The notes under the pieces: generated by a model
Seen by the model: only the letters and a program-made list of their open reading frames with translations
Databases searched by the model: none
Told to the model about the DNA's origin: nothing
Assembly (NCBI RefSeq): GCF_900497805.2
Contig: NW_020954617.1
Location: 124,001-188,000, forward strand
DNA: 64,000 nt
Source of the DNA: Vombatus ursinus
Taxonomy: Eukaryota; Chordata; Mammalia; Diprotodontia; Vombatidae
Reading direction: 5' to 3'
In this document: piece after piece, positions 11,573 to 22,090 of the stretch
Position numbering within the stretch: the stretch's first letter is position 1
Layout: each line of letters begins with the position of its first letter
Program-made: the position numbers and the translations under genes

Positions 11573-12199
11573 TGATGAGGAATGTATGACCCTCCCCTTT
11601 CTCCCAAATAAATTTGGGTGCCTACTTCTTGAGGGGGTGGGGATGTGAGATTCAAATAGGTCAATGAGAAGCTCATTATCGCAACTATCACTTAAAGCCA
11701 CTTTAGGAGATAATGAGTTTCAAGTAGGCTGGTCAATGAAACTAACTGGGTCTCCTCCACCCCAGACAAATGGGCTGGACAATGGAATAACAATGTGCCT
11801 AGATATCTCAAAACTCTGAACTACCCCTGCTCCCTTGACTATGTGTCCCTGGTTACCTCATTTCCCCAACCATGGCAGGTTTTCTTCTATACGAATACCT
11901 AGCTTCTCCTGGTTGGGGGGCATCTCTCTTAAGGAGCCTTCTCCCTTAAATGACTATATCCCTTGGGAGGCAACCTCTCTTGGGGGGTTGTCTCTCTTTA
12001 AGGAGTTGCTGTCTGCCTTAGGGAGCTGCCTCCCTCAACCTCCTTACGCTGGGGTCTCCCTTAAAGGGCTGAGTAGCCTGGTGTGTTATGTTACCCAGAC
12101 TAATTACTTGATTTGGAGACAGCCTGATCGAATTTTTTCTAGATGACTCCCCACACACACATACCTTGCACCCCAACATTTTGGTGGCCCCTGACCCAC
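11573..12199 (+). mobile_element. Endogenous retrovirus LTR, ending in an 18-base primer-site-like tract
   Basis: Fossil LTR insertion starting TGATGAGG. Five-base flanking duplications GAGTA lie at 11568-11572 and 12200-12204. The inverted copy of this locus shows one uninterrupted AAGTATTTATTGA there, i.e. an empty site. The likely LTR end is CA at 12177-12178, followed by TTT and TGGTGGCCCCTGACCCAC (12182-12199), which has the length and start of a tRNA primer-binding site. No internal genes are present. Family not named. Confidence 0.6.
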
Positions 12200-12621
12200 G
12201 AGTATTTATTGGTATTGAGTTTTCCCAATTTATCTTTTGTTCAAAACTGCATAATCTCAAACATTATATAATTCTAAAAACAGACTTCTGCCTTCCCTTT
12301 TCTCTTCTTGTTGCTGTGAAGTCATATGTGATGAATTTCTCTCAAGCTTTATTTAATCTTTTTAAAACATCTGTCATTATACATTTTTTAATTTTAAATT
12401 TTTTTTAATATTCTAGATACTTTACAGTGAAGTCATATCTACTTTTCCATTTCCATTTTGTATTTCTTGCTAAATCAGATCTCTCAGACATATTCCTATA
12501 TTCTGGTAGTTTAAATGACAGTGCAGTATGAATGTCATTTTGAACCCTTTTGATTCTAGCAACATTCCCTCCACTTAATAGAGACATTACTTGGTCCCTG
12601 TAGGGTTTTTTTCTATGGAAA

Positions 12622-13135
12622 TGATGGGGTTGGAATCTGAGCCCCAGAAAGGAAAAACTCTGGCCCCAGAACATTTCCCACCCTTGGTAATTCTATTACC
12701 TCATGGACTCTTTACTTTCCCACATGGCCAAATCTCTGGGCTATGGTCCCATCAACTGGTCTTTCGTTGTGACTACACCCAATCTCCCCTCTATTGTCTT
12801 GCCTCCCTATGGCCTCAGGCTATTTCCCACCCTTGGTCCCACCTAGGCTCCATTTCCCACCCTTGAAAATTCTATTACCTCATGGACTACTTGGCCACTC
12901 TCCCACGGTCTTTTCTGTATATAAGGTCTGTCTTGTCTCAATTAAGATGCTCAGATTCTTAGAATCTAGCCGCTGCTTACCCATGTTTAGACTCCTTAAG
13001 AGTCTGCCCAATATGATGGATGTTCTAGTAAACCTTGTCTTTGGCTGAAAGAAGGCTTGGGTCAAATTTTTTCAGGCAGGACCTGCGTGTTGTGATTTTG
13101 GGGTACCAGCACCCCTGAACCCCTAAACCGCATCA
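12622..13135 (+). mobile_element. Endogenous retrovirus 5' LTR
   Basis: Begins TGATGGGGT and ends CA just before the primer-binding site. A TATATAA box is at 12918-12924. It is related by eye to the solo LTR at 27123-27659 (shared start, TATA region, GGCTGAAAGAAGGCTTGGGT near the 3' end). No 3' LTR is present, so the provirus is a broken remnant. Confidence 0.75.
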
Positions 13136-13138
13136 TTT

Positions 13139-13156
13139 TGGTGGCCCGTATGGGGA
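13139..13156 (+). other. Retroviral primer-binding site, tRNA-Ile type
   Basis: TGGTGGCCCGTATGGGGA differs at one position from the complement of the tRNA-Ile(AAU) 3' end as I recall it. It is placed just after the LTR, as expected for an ERV of the HERV-I-like primer class. Confidence 0.65.
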
Positions 13157-13690
13157 AACTGCCCAACCCCAAGGTCTTCTCCAGCCAAAACTTGAAGGTA
13201 TGTAAGCCTCCTCTCCCTCCCTTTCTTGCTCTGCACTTGGGGTCTCTCTCCAACCACCAAGGCTTGGAAGTGCTTTTCTGGCAGACAGTTACGAGACTGT
13301 CTTGCACTCGGCCTGACGCTCTCAGGCTCTCGGTCCACTGGGTCTGTTCGAGGCCATGGACCTGGGTACACCTTCCGCAGCACAGAGGACAAGGAAGGAT
13401 GCCCTAACCAGAAGTGTATCTGTTAATTCCCTTGGCGCTAGGGAAAACTGCAGCTGCTTTTTGGTTCCCTGAGGCTTACTTCCTTCCTTCCCTTTGCACC
13501 TCTGAATCCTCCTCCATGGAGGTTACAGGGAAAGTTAGAACAGCTAAAAATATCTTGGCAGATTCTGGAGGTTTTGTGATTGGTCATTAAGGAGTTTAGA
13601 ACTCCTCCTTACAACCCTGGTCACTCTTTTCTTCCACTCCCTTTGTTTGAGTACTTTTGATTTCGCCCTCCCCCACCTGGGGAAAAGGAA
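13157..13690 (+). mobile_element. Retroviral untranslated leader remnant
   Basis: Sequence following the primer-binding site, richer in C and T than its surroundings. No gag-, pol- or env-like reading frame is visible. The fossil element does not continue recognisably beyond about 13690. Confidence 0.45.
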
Positions 13691-14150
13691 GGAGCGGGGA
13701 GGGGCAGCAACTACAGCATGGGCCCCACTGGCAATGACCTTGGGGCAACCTTTGCCTGCGACCTCCTGGTCTCATCCTGGTGGATCTCCAGCTGCTTCTG
13801 CGTCACCACCAGATGGGAAGCCAGCTCTTGGGCCCCTTTCTCCCGGTCCATGCTTTGCTCCAGCTGGGCTGTTTTCTCCATCATTCCCTTTCCTAGGCCG
13901 AGGCCCTCAGTCAGCTGGGTCTGATGCTGGCACGCTCCTTCAGCACGTGTTCCTTGTCAGTGCTCTGGCGCAGCTCTTGCAGGTGAGTCCTGTTGAGGCC
14001 CTCATTCTGCTCCTTCAGCTGCTGGACCAGGCTTGTGTTCTCCTCCAGGAGGGTCTCCACCACCTCCAGCCGGCTCTGGGCCTTCTCCTGGCCTTCCAGG
14101 GCCATTTGCAGCTTGGTTCGGAGCTCAACCACCTCTGCCCCTGAGCCCTA
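13691..14150 (-). pseudogene. Coiled-coil protein gene fragment inside the ERV insertion
   Basis: GC-rich segment unlike its AT-rich surroundings. On the minus strand, 14132-13911 encodes a heptad-type, Glu/Gln/Leu-rich helix (for example EGQEKAQSRLEVVETLLEEN and SLVQQLKEQNEGLN), clearly protein-derived. The parent gene was not identified. The reading frame is not continuous across the segment, and no intron is apparent, as in a processed copy. It lies within sequence absent from the inverted copy of this locus, together with the retroviral LTR and leader, and in the opposite orientation to them. Confidence 0.6.
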
Positions 14151-14160
14151 GACTGCACTA

Positions 14161-14272
14161 GAAGCAGTGTGGGATAGGGGAAAGAGCATTGGATTGGGTG
14201 CAGGGAGACTTGCCTTTTAGTTGTGGTAAGTCATTGCTCCTTGCTAGGCTTCAGTATCCTTACTTGTGATGA
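14161..14272 (+). mobile_element. MIR 5' part, shared with the inverted copy
   Basis: GCAGTGTGGGATAGGGGAAA, GCATTGGATTGGGTGCAGGG, then a diverged middle, ending at a (CA)n run (14274-14290). The inverted copy (around 21336-21400 on the complement) carries the same element, so this MIR predates the duplication. Confidence 0.65.
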
Positions 14273-14273
14273 A

Positions 14274-14290
14274 AACACACACACACACAC
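14274..14290. repeat. (CA)n short microsatellite
   Basis: About eight CA units after the MIR. Confidence 0.85.
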
Positions 14291-14895
14291 TTTTGCTACT
14301 AAAAATATTGGTTTCTAAAAATTTATAAACTTTTAAAACCAATTCCTTCTTTAGTCTTGCTCTTTTAACTCTCCTTCTCTCTACCTCTTTTTTTTCCCTT
14401 CCCATTCTCTTATAGAAGACTGGAGTGTGAGCTGTAGAAGACACTTTTTGGAGAAAATCTCAATTCAATTTCATTTAACTTAACAAATATAAGGGCAAAG
14501 ACTTTTATTTTTGTCTTTTTATTTTGAGAGTGAGGCATAATCTGTGGCATAGGAGGTACTCAATAATTGCTTCTTGTTAGATGTTGTCTAATCTCAACTA
14601 AGCCTTCGATGCTATGGGAAAAAATTGGCATTCTTCCCTACTGTCTAACAGCACTCCCATAGAGTCTGTTTCAAATCTTCACCCTCCACCAGAATCCTGA
14701 AATTTTTCATCATATGAGCACCTTTCTTTGGAAATTGTGTCCATTTATCATTCTAAGTTCCTTCATTTCCCCTGTTTTCTATTTTAGTCCCTCCTCCCAA
14801 CCCTCAATTTTCAATTTTGCTCTAACCTCTGGAGAAGAAGTCAGATGGCAAGAAGGTGCCAGGACAAACTCCCTACTTCTGACCTTGATCTTGTT

Positions 14896-15735
14896 CCCTT
14901 CCATTCCCTTTGGGAATCTGCTCCCATAAATCATTGCCCCTCTCCTAGCTTCTGGCCCTCTTTATCACTTGGCTCTTTTCCTTTGCCTACAAATGTGTTC
15001 AGGTGTCCCTCATTCTCAAGCAATCTTCACTAGATTACAACTAGAACTTGAAGGGAACTCAGAGGTCATATAGTTCAACTCCTTCACTTTGGAGATGAGC
15101 ATAGCGAGGACCAATGAAATAAATTACTTACTCAAGAAGGCTTAGGGTATGGTATTCCAGGAATATTGAGATTGCAATGGAGTGGAGGTGGTGTATTAGA
15201 TAGGGTCACTGTCTTAAGATAGTGAAGAAGCTTGAAGAAGCTCACAAATATATTAGGGGAGATGGACATTGGCACAGATGAGTTGAATACAAAATAGAAT
15301 ATGTTAAATTCATGAAAAAAAGACAATTTTGTAACTCCTGTTTCCCTGTAAATGAAGATCTTTCCAAATGTAAAAATGAAATTTTCAAATGTTAGTTATG
15401 ATATATTTATTTTTAATTTTTAAAAATTTTGAACTTAAACTCTGAAAAAGGGACTAGTTCCATATACACAACACAAGACAAAAAGATTGTATATATAACT
15501 CTATTTCATCCTACTTGCTTTAAAAAAGTATATAATAAAGGCCATGTGTTATTTTCAAAATTGTCCTTATTTGTGCTTTCTTCTTAGTAGCTTCTGTTTC
15601 CTTCTGTGCATTTAAAAAAAAAATTTCAATTCCTTGCTTTTTTTTCATCATTATCGCAAATCGCCAATTAAAGACCAAGAAGAAGAAAGAACAAAGAGGA
15701 GGAACAAATCCTTGTAACAAATATTAACAAACAAA
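14896..15735. other. Mostly unassigned sequence
   Basis: A short MIR-like or related fragment (GGGAACTCAGAGGTCATATA, GGAGATGAGCATAGCGAGG) is visible at 15045-15125. The remainder, including an AT-rich stretch at 15380-15620, shows nothing I recognise. Confidence 0.4.
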
Positions 15736-15739
15736 ATGA

Positions 15740-16220
15740 ATCTATACAGTAGTCACATTCAAAAATGTGTGTCTCTTTCTGTAGCTTGAATGCATCCCCT
15801 TTTTATTAGGATATAGGTAATGTGCTTCACAATGGGTCCTCTGGAAACATGATCAGTCCTTGCATTGATCATGCTTCATAAGTCTTTCAAAGCTGTTTTT
15901 TTCTTTCCAGTGTTGTCCCTGTGCAAATTGTTGTCCTGGTTCTATTCCACTTTGCATCAGAGAACCAGAGGTCTCTTTCATCATCTTTTATAGCACAATA
16001 ATATTCCATTACATTCATATACTATAATATGTTCAGCCATTTCCCAATTGTCCAAAATGCTCCCTTAGATTCTAGTTCTTTTTCACTTTTGATCCCTTCT
16101 TCAGATTTAGGAAGTTGGTTTTGCTTACATCCCTCCATATTCCCACTTGTTTTCTTGTTGGGTATGATATATTTGTCTAGAAAACTGAATGTGTTCAACC
16201 CTCTTATATGTTTCAGATAA
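15740..16220 (-). mobile_element. Old L1 3'-end fragment (antisense)
   Basis: Diverged relative of the other L1 3' ends: TTGTCCTGGTTCTATTCCAC, TTTGCATCAG, CATCTTTTATAGCACAATAA, TATGTTCAGCCATTTCCCAA. Confidence 0.6.
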
Positions 16221-16559
16221 GAGTGAAGGTCACTTGATGCCCACTTCCCTCACCCTTTTTTCCACGTTTGTGTACTTTTCTCATATACCCCAATTATGAG
16301 AAATAGCAAGTTCTACCCTGTTCTTTTTCCTTTATATGCTAGTGTATTTACTTTTCTTTCTCTTTTTCATCTCAAAACCCTTAGAATAGAACCCATCTAC
16401 CTTGGGGTCCTGATTTTCTTATTGGATTCCCTCAGTATCCATTGAAGACATTGAGGTTCTGAAGGGACACTTGTTTCTTCTCCATCTAATAGAATGGTAG
16501 CACTGTGTCATCATAAATTCCCTTACAATAGCTCAAATATGTTTACCTCTCTAGGTTTT

Positions 16560-17870
16560 TCTTGACTTATGTTTTTATTTCAAAGTTCTTACTCAGCTCT
16601 GGTATTTTTTTTTTTTTTAATATCAGAAGTGTCGGAAAGTCCTTAGTTTTATTAGAGATTCATTTTGTTCTCTGTAGGATTATACTCAACTTTGCAGTGT
16701 AAGTTATTCTTAGGGTTTAAGCCCATTATCTTTTGTTTTTTTAATTATTATATCTGAAGATCTCTTGTGTGATTCTGATGGTCATTTCCTCAGTACCTGA
16801 ATTGCTTCTTTATGGATTCTTGCAGTATTTTTTTCTTTTTCATCTAAAGTCAGATTTGTTGGTATTTGGGAGCGTAACTAATTGACTCTTGGACTCATAG
16901 CCACATGACTACTTGTAAATTGGCAGAGTATTTTTTTCTTTGGGAACTCTGGATTTTGACTATGATATTCATGGGACTTTTCCTTTTAGGGTTTCTTTCA
17001 GGAGGTGATTGATGGATTCTTCTCTATCTTCACTTTGTTCTCTGGTTCTAATAGATCTGGGCAATTTTCTTTTGATGAATTCTTTTTTTCTTTTGGCTAG
17101 GCAACGGGGTTAAGTGACTTGCCCAGGGTCACACAGCCAGTAAGTGCTAAGTGTCTGAGGCTGGATTTGAACTCAGGTCTGACTCCAGGGCTGGTACTCT
17201 ATCCACTGCGCCACCTATCTGCCCCGTTGATGAATTCTTAAAATATGGTATCCAAGACTTTTAAAAATCATAATTTTCTTAGAGTACACTGATTCTTAAA
17301 TTATCCCTCCTTGATCTATTTTCCAGGTTGGTTGTTTTGATATTGAATTTCTTATATTTTCTTCATTTTTTTTTTATCTTTGGATTTGGCTCTAACTTTT
17401 CTTGCTGTCTCATGGAGTCATTGATTTCTCTTTGGTTTACTCCTTTTTTAAAAATTCAAATTCAATTTTTTTTTTACTCAACAAAAACCCATTTTTCTCC
17501 CTCCTACTTCCTTTCCTCCATTTGGAAAAAAAAACAGAAAAAAAAACTATTACAGTTTTCAAGGAGTCTGTTACTTGGGTAAGGTTCACCACTTTGTCTT
17601 CTAAGCTAGTTTTCTTTTTTCTAGTTCTTTCTTCTAGAACTTTTATTTCAGTTTTTATCTCTTGTGTTATTTCTTCTACTTTTCATGTAGTCTTTGTGAA
17701 AATTCCATTATTTGCTTTGAGTCTCTAGGTGTTTATAGTTGTTACAGAGAAATTTTTTCCTTTTTTTCCGGGGAATCTATAAATCTATAATTTTTTAAAA
17801 TACCATTTGGGGACTTCTTTGATTTTCTCCTCTCTTCAGTTTTAGTCCCTAAAGTGTGGCTTAGGGCCAG
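16560..17870 (-). mobile_element. L1 ORF1 region (antisense)
   Basis: Complement of L1 ORF1. Recognisable + strand text: GGGACTTTTCCTTTTAGGG, TTTCTTTCAGGAGGTGATTG, CTCTGGTTCTAATAGATCTG, CTCATGGAGTCATTGATTTC. It is interrupted by a SINE at 17085-17226. The sequence to about 18330 may be the same element's 5' UTR, but I could not match it. Confidence 0.65.
17085..17226 (-). mobile_element. tRNA-derived SINE (antisense) with 13-bp target duplication
   Basis: Inserted in the L1 ORF1 fragment. Perfect duplications TTGATGAATTCTT are at 17072-17084 and 17227-17239. The body is TTAAGTGACTTGCCCAGGGT, CACTGCGCCACCTATCTGCC. It has the same orientation as the host L1. Confidence 0.9.
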
Positions 17871-18725
17871 GCTCAGTCCCTTGCTGCACTTTTGGGTGGA
17901 GTAGTTAGTCCTTTTGGGTCTTACCCTGTGTCCCCTGGTTCTTGCACTTATCTCTACTTCTTGGGGTTAGGCCTCTCCCCAACTCCACCACCCTTCAATT
18001 CTTTGAGAATAAGATTTCCTGATTTCCAGGTCTTTCTGTGGCACCTCAGGATACAGTGTTTAAGAGACTTAGGTACCTCTGGGCATCTGGGCTGTTCTGA
18101 GTGCTGCCATGTTGCACTGATTGCTACTGTCCCAGGGCTTCCAAGATCCCAACCCTGGGATCTTCTGACAACTCTGAGGATTTCTGGGAAGGTGCTTATG
18201 GACATAACATCCTTCAGGTCACATACATATCTCTGGCTTATCTTTGGTCACACTGGGAGGCTGCTGGTTTTGTTGCCTGTGCTCTCACTGTCTTTGCTAG
18301 CAGTCCTCTTTTCTATAGTAATAACATTGTAAAGATGAACAACTTTGAAAAATTTAAGAATTCTGATCAATGATCTAGCCATGATTCCAGAGGACCAATG
18401 ATATAATGTTGCTACCCACCTTCTGACCAAGAGGTGAAGGATTAAGGGGCTATAGAATTAAATGTATGTAAATGTTTTGGGTGTAGCCAATATGAGAGTT
18501 TGTTTTGCTTGACTATGCATATTTATTATTGTTTTTTTTTTCTGTGAGGGAAAGGGAATGAATGCTTTTAATTGAAAACAAATTTAATTAAAAAGAGGAT
18601 GTGGCACAAAGAGAAGCCCAGGAGGCCCTCAGTTGAAACAGCTGGGGGGTTAATTGGGTTTTTTAAACACATGACTCCAGGAAGTGTGACATTCTGGGGT
18701 CTATTTTTTGGTCCTCATTTGCCAT
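17871..18725. other. Unassigned; possible L1 5' UTR in the left half
   Basis: 17871-18330 is GC-richer than its flanks and directly follows antisense L1 ORF1, so it may be L1 5' UTR. The 146-residue + frame here has no protein features. 18331-18725 shows nothing recognisable. Confidence 0.35.
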
Positions 18726-18729
18726 CCTG

Positions 18730-19000
18730 GCATAAGTCTTACAAGGGCTAGTGTTGTGTAGTGGAAAGAACATTGGACTTGGAGTCTTAGCAGAACTAGG
18801 ATCAAGTCCCTGCTCTGCCACTCTATGTGTGATTTTGAGTAAGTCATTGATTTTCACAAAGCTTTGGTTTCCTTAATGGTATACCTAATGGTATCAAATT
18901 TAACTTTCTTGCCTCAATTGGTTATTGAAGATCAGGTAAGTTGGTATGTGTAAAGTGTCTTAAAATCAACCACATGTCAAATAAAGTGCTACATAATTGT
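18730..19000 (+). mobile_element. MIR-type SINE
   Basis: GTGTTGTGTAGTGGAAAGAA, GTCCCTGCTCTGCCACTC, TGAGTAAGTCATTGATTTTC and a tail with TAAAGTGCTACATAATTG. Diverged. Confidence 0.7.
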
Positions 19001-19439
19001 GAACTCATATTCTCATTTAGAGGTCCCCAAAGTCAGCAGCAACACCTTTGTCTTCATCAAGACAAACATTTGCTCCTTATTTGTAACTTATCTGAAATTT
19101 CTCTGGATTCCTGAGGGGCAGCTGAAATTATGTTCAATGGCTAGTTATGTTGAAAATTCAGAAGGCTCCTGAGGTCAAATACAGCCAAAAGGTCCACATT
19201 AGTGACAAATATTAGTGACATGAGGACATTACAGATGGAAGTCATAGTCGGACTCAGTACCAGCATATATTCACTTATGATAAAGAGAAGTCCTATTAGA
19301 GAGATGGGATGTGGATTATCCTTCAAACTAAGAATTTTTTTTCCTATCTCACTAAAAATCTAGAACTGAAGCTATCTCAGATCTCTAACAAGAATACCTT
19401 CATAGGACATTGAAAATATTTTATAGGATAAGAAAGTGC

Positions 19440-19530
19440 TTTTTCTTTTAAAAAAAAAAGCCACATTTTAGGGACTAAAACTGAAGATGAGAAAATCAAA
19501 GAAGTTCCCAAGAAATTCTCTCTGAAAGAC
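19440..19530 (+). mobile_element. Short L1 5'-region fragment
   Basis: GCCACATTTTAGGGACTAAA, ACTGAAGATGAGAAAATCAA and AGAAGTTCCC are the complement of 17810-17865, so the two are inverted copies of one L1 segment. Flanks (19000-19440, 19530-19800) are otherwise unassigned. Confidence 0.5.
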
Positions 19531-19799
19531 AATGTAGATATCATCTGTTCCAGCTCTGGCACTTTGAAGGGTGGAGAACCAAGGATCAAAAGGGAAGAGA
19601 CTGGCCCCAAGGCCACACAAGTAAAACTTGAGTTTACACTTTATTTTGCTGACTCCAAAGCCAGTTTTCCCTGTTGAAGACCAGTTCCTTTAATCACTTT
19701 AGGTTGCCTAAGGTTTGAAGCAATTTACTGTTTACTTTCTAGAAGAGTCACACCCTTCAGTATGTCAAAGCAAACCACATTTGCTGTGACGTCATGTCG

Positions 19800-20230
19800 A
19801 GTTAACAAGTCAACAAGCACTTATTAAGTGTTTACTGTGTTCTAGGCTGTGCTAAGAAGTGCTCATACAACTGTTTCTGTCTGACCGGTGGTAGAACCTT
19901 CCACGTTCATATTGGTCTTATCAGCCACGGTCAGCCACATTGTACCTCAATCCCAACATAGTGATATCATTTTGGTCCTCTTGAGAATGAAAGATGACAG
20001 CCAACTAACCAAGTATTGGAAATATGATACCAAGCAGAAAGCTAGTTCCTGTCCTTAAGGAGCTTATGTTCTAGTTGGGGAAGACAATAAAGAAAAGGAA
20101 GCTAACAGGTAGGGAGAGGGGCAGCATGGTAGAGAAAGTCTGGAGAGTCAAGAGTGCTATCTGGAAGATACAGCAGGCCTGGGTCTCCTTAAAGTGGAGC
20201 TTCTAGGAAGTTAAAGGGAAAGGTTGAAGG
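19800..20230 (-). mobile_element. L2-like LINE tail (antisense), interrupted
   Basis: AGCACTTATTAAGTGTTTAC, TGTGTTCTAGGCTGTGC, then after the insert GGAGCTTATGTTCTAGTTGG and GGAGCTTCTAGGAAGTTAAA. The insert at about 19865-20012 contains CATTTTGGTCCTCTTGAGAA and is related, inverted, to 34430-34560. Confidence 0.6.
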
Positions 20231-20249
20231 AATAGACAGTACTTAATGA

Positions 20250-20520
20250 TAATAACAATAACAACAACAACAATATCAACAACAGCTACCATTTATACTG
20301 TGCCTACTATGCACTAGGCACTGTGCTAAGTACTTTACAAATATTATCTTGTTTGATCTGAAAAGCAACCCTGGGAGGTAGGGAATAGTAGTATTCCCAT
20401 GTTGTAATAAAACTGAGGCAAGCAGAGCTTAAGTGACTTGCCCATGGTCACAGGTAAATTAGTGTCTGACGATGGATGTGAATTCAAGTCTTCCTGACTC
20501 CAGGCTGGTAAAAGGTTTTT
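20250..20520 (-). mobile_element. MIR (antisense) with AAC/AAT-rich start
   Basis: CACTAGGCACTGTGCTAAGT, ACTTTACAAATATTATC, AACTGAGGCAAGCAGAGC and GTGACTTGCCCATGGTCAC in reverse MIR order. Preceded by an (AAC/AAT)n stretch at 20248-20285. Confidence 0.75.
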
Positions 20521-21181
20521 TTTTTATAATTTTAAAATTTTTTTTCAATTAACAATATGAGGGGGCAGAAGTAGAGGGTTTTTCTTGGCACCTTTTTGTC
20601 AAATTATCACCTCTTCAAGGTATCATCTCTGCTCAGAGTTAGAGCAAAGGAAGAGAAGATACATGAAAATTGTTGGGAGGGATAGTGTGGGGAAAGGGGA
20701 GATTGAAATACAAAATAAGGACAATGAGGGAACTTAAAATGAGGGCTGGACATTATTTCCTCAGAAAAGTAGTAGAGTAACTTATCTGATAAGAGTCCAC
20801 AGGATTCTAGTGGAAGGTGGGGAAGATTTGGAACTGACTCCATGGGAATGTTGATAGACAATTAGTGGGGAAAGAATACCAAGGATTTCATATAGCAGTA
20901 ATGGTCCAGTTGAGATTAGATAACATCTAACAACAAGAAACAATTATTGAGTACCTCCTATGTCATAGAGATTGTATCTCACTCTCAAGATACAAAGACA
21001 AAAATAAAATAGCCTTTGCCTTTACATTTGTTGAATTAAATGAAATTGGAAAGAGGTGATCTCCAAAAGCTGTCTTCTACAGCCTCATCCCCACTCTTCT
21101 CTCAAACACTGGAGAAAAAGAAGAGCAATATTAATGAAGGAGGAATTGGTTTTAAAAAGTTTGTAAGTTTTAAGAAATGAC

Positions 21182-21335
21182 TACCTTTAGTAATAAAAGT
21201 AATAAAGTGATAAATACAATAATAATGTACAATATAATAATATTATATATTATATTATAATGTATAATATAATAATAAAATAATAATAAATAAAATAAAA
21301 ATAAAGTAATTAAGTAATAAAAAGTATACTGAAAC
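21182..21335. repeat. TAA/AT-rich low-complexity tract
   Basis: Nearly pure A/T with TAA and TATA units. It lies in the position of the (CA)n in the left copy of the inverted block. Confidence 0.85.
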
Positions 21336-21883
21336 ATAGCAACTAGAAGGCAAGTCTGCATCCAGTCCAGTGGTCTTTCCACTATTCCACACTAATTCCA
21401 CAGGAAAGACCTACAGGGACCAAGTCATAGTATTAAGTTTAGGGAATACTATGTATTACTGAAATCAAAAGAGTTCAAAATGTCAGCCTCATTACACTGT
21501 TATTTAGCTTGAACTATCAGAATATGGGAACATGACTTAGATATTTGGCTTAGCAAAGAATATAAAATGGAAAGGAAGAAATCAGTGTGACTTCAATAAA
21601 ATGTAACCAAGATATTGAAAAACTGAAATTTTAAATTTTAAGGGAAAATGTAAAGTTGACTGATTTTTTTTTTAAAGGAAAAAGCAAATAAAGCTTCAGA
21701 GAAACCTATCACAAGCCACTTTGAAGCAACAAGGAGAGACAAGGGAAGGCAGGAGCCTTATGTTAGACTTAAGCAATATTAAGACTACTCATTTTGGAAG
21801 AAAAGATAACTAGAGAAGACTCCAATTTAAAAAAAATCAATAAATACTTATGCTCCAATAAAAAACAGAACAGTATGGTATTT

Positions 21884-22090
21884 TTTTAGTGAGATAAAAT
21901 ATCTCATCAAAAAGAAAAATAGAACATGTGATCAAGGAAAAAACATGTTCCATCAAAACAAATAATTAAATGAACAATATGGACTATTTTTTTTAGCAAG
22001 TTATAAAATATATCATGTAGTAGAAAAATAGAACATTAGATTAAGGAAGAACTAATATTTTAAGAGGACACATCAAGACAAATATTTTGA
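21884..22090. repeat. Diverged tandem duplication of about 104 bp
   Basis: Two consecutive units, each starting TTTTTTAG, continuing with AAAATATC/ATATATC text, then AAAAATAGAACAT and a GAT(C/T)AAGGAA motif. The corresponding left block (around 11480-11560, complement) has a single unit. Confidence 0.6.

Larger units (their letters stand above)
11310..14895. repeat. Left copy of an inverted duplicated block (interrupted by two LTR insertions)
   Basis: Segments 11310-11572, 12200-12621 and 14161-14895 match, in order, the reverse complement of 22230-20555. Shared marks include ATTCTATAATACTTTGCTC (11325-11343) with its counterpart near 22206-22224, GACTTGGTCCCTGTAGG-like text at 12590-12606, the MIR at 14161-14272, and the AAGGTGCCAGGACAAAC region near 14850. 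Agreement by eye is roughly three-quarters. The two stretches without a counterpart (11573-12199 and 12622-14160) are retroviral insertions. It may be an old inverted segmental duplication or two copies of a large unclassified repeat. Confidence 0.7.

Noticed and set aside
12005-12058. CTGCC/CCTCA-rich tract in the 11573 LTR as a regulatory array
   Set aside because: The repeated GGAG/CTCTCTT text is loose and shared with LTR composition in general; no periodic unit holds.
13647-14144. 165-residue + strand open frame
   Set aside because: It is the shadow of the coiled-coil fragment, whose minus strand shows the protein-like composition, joined to retroviral leader sequence.
17892-18332. 146-residue + strand open frame in a GC-richer region
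   Set aside because: It follows antisense L1 ORF1 and is probably L1 5' UTR; composition shows no protein signal.
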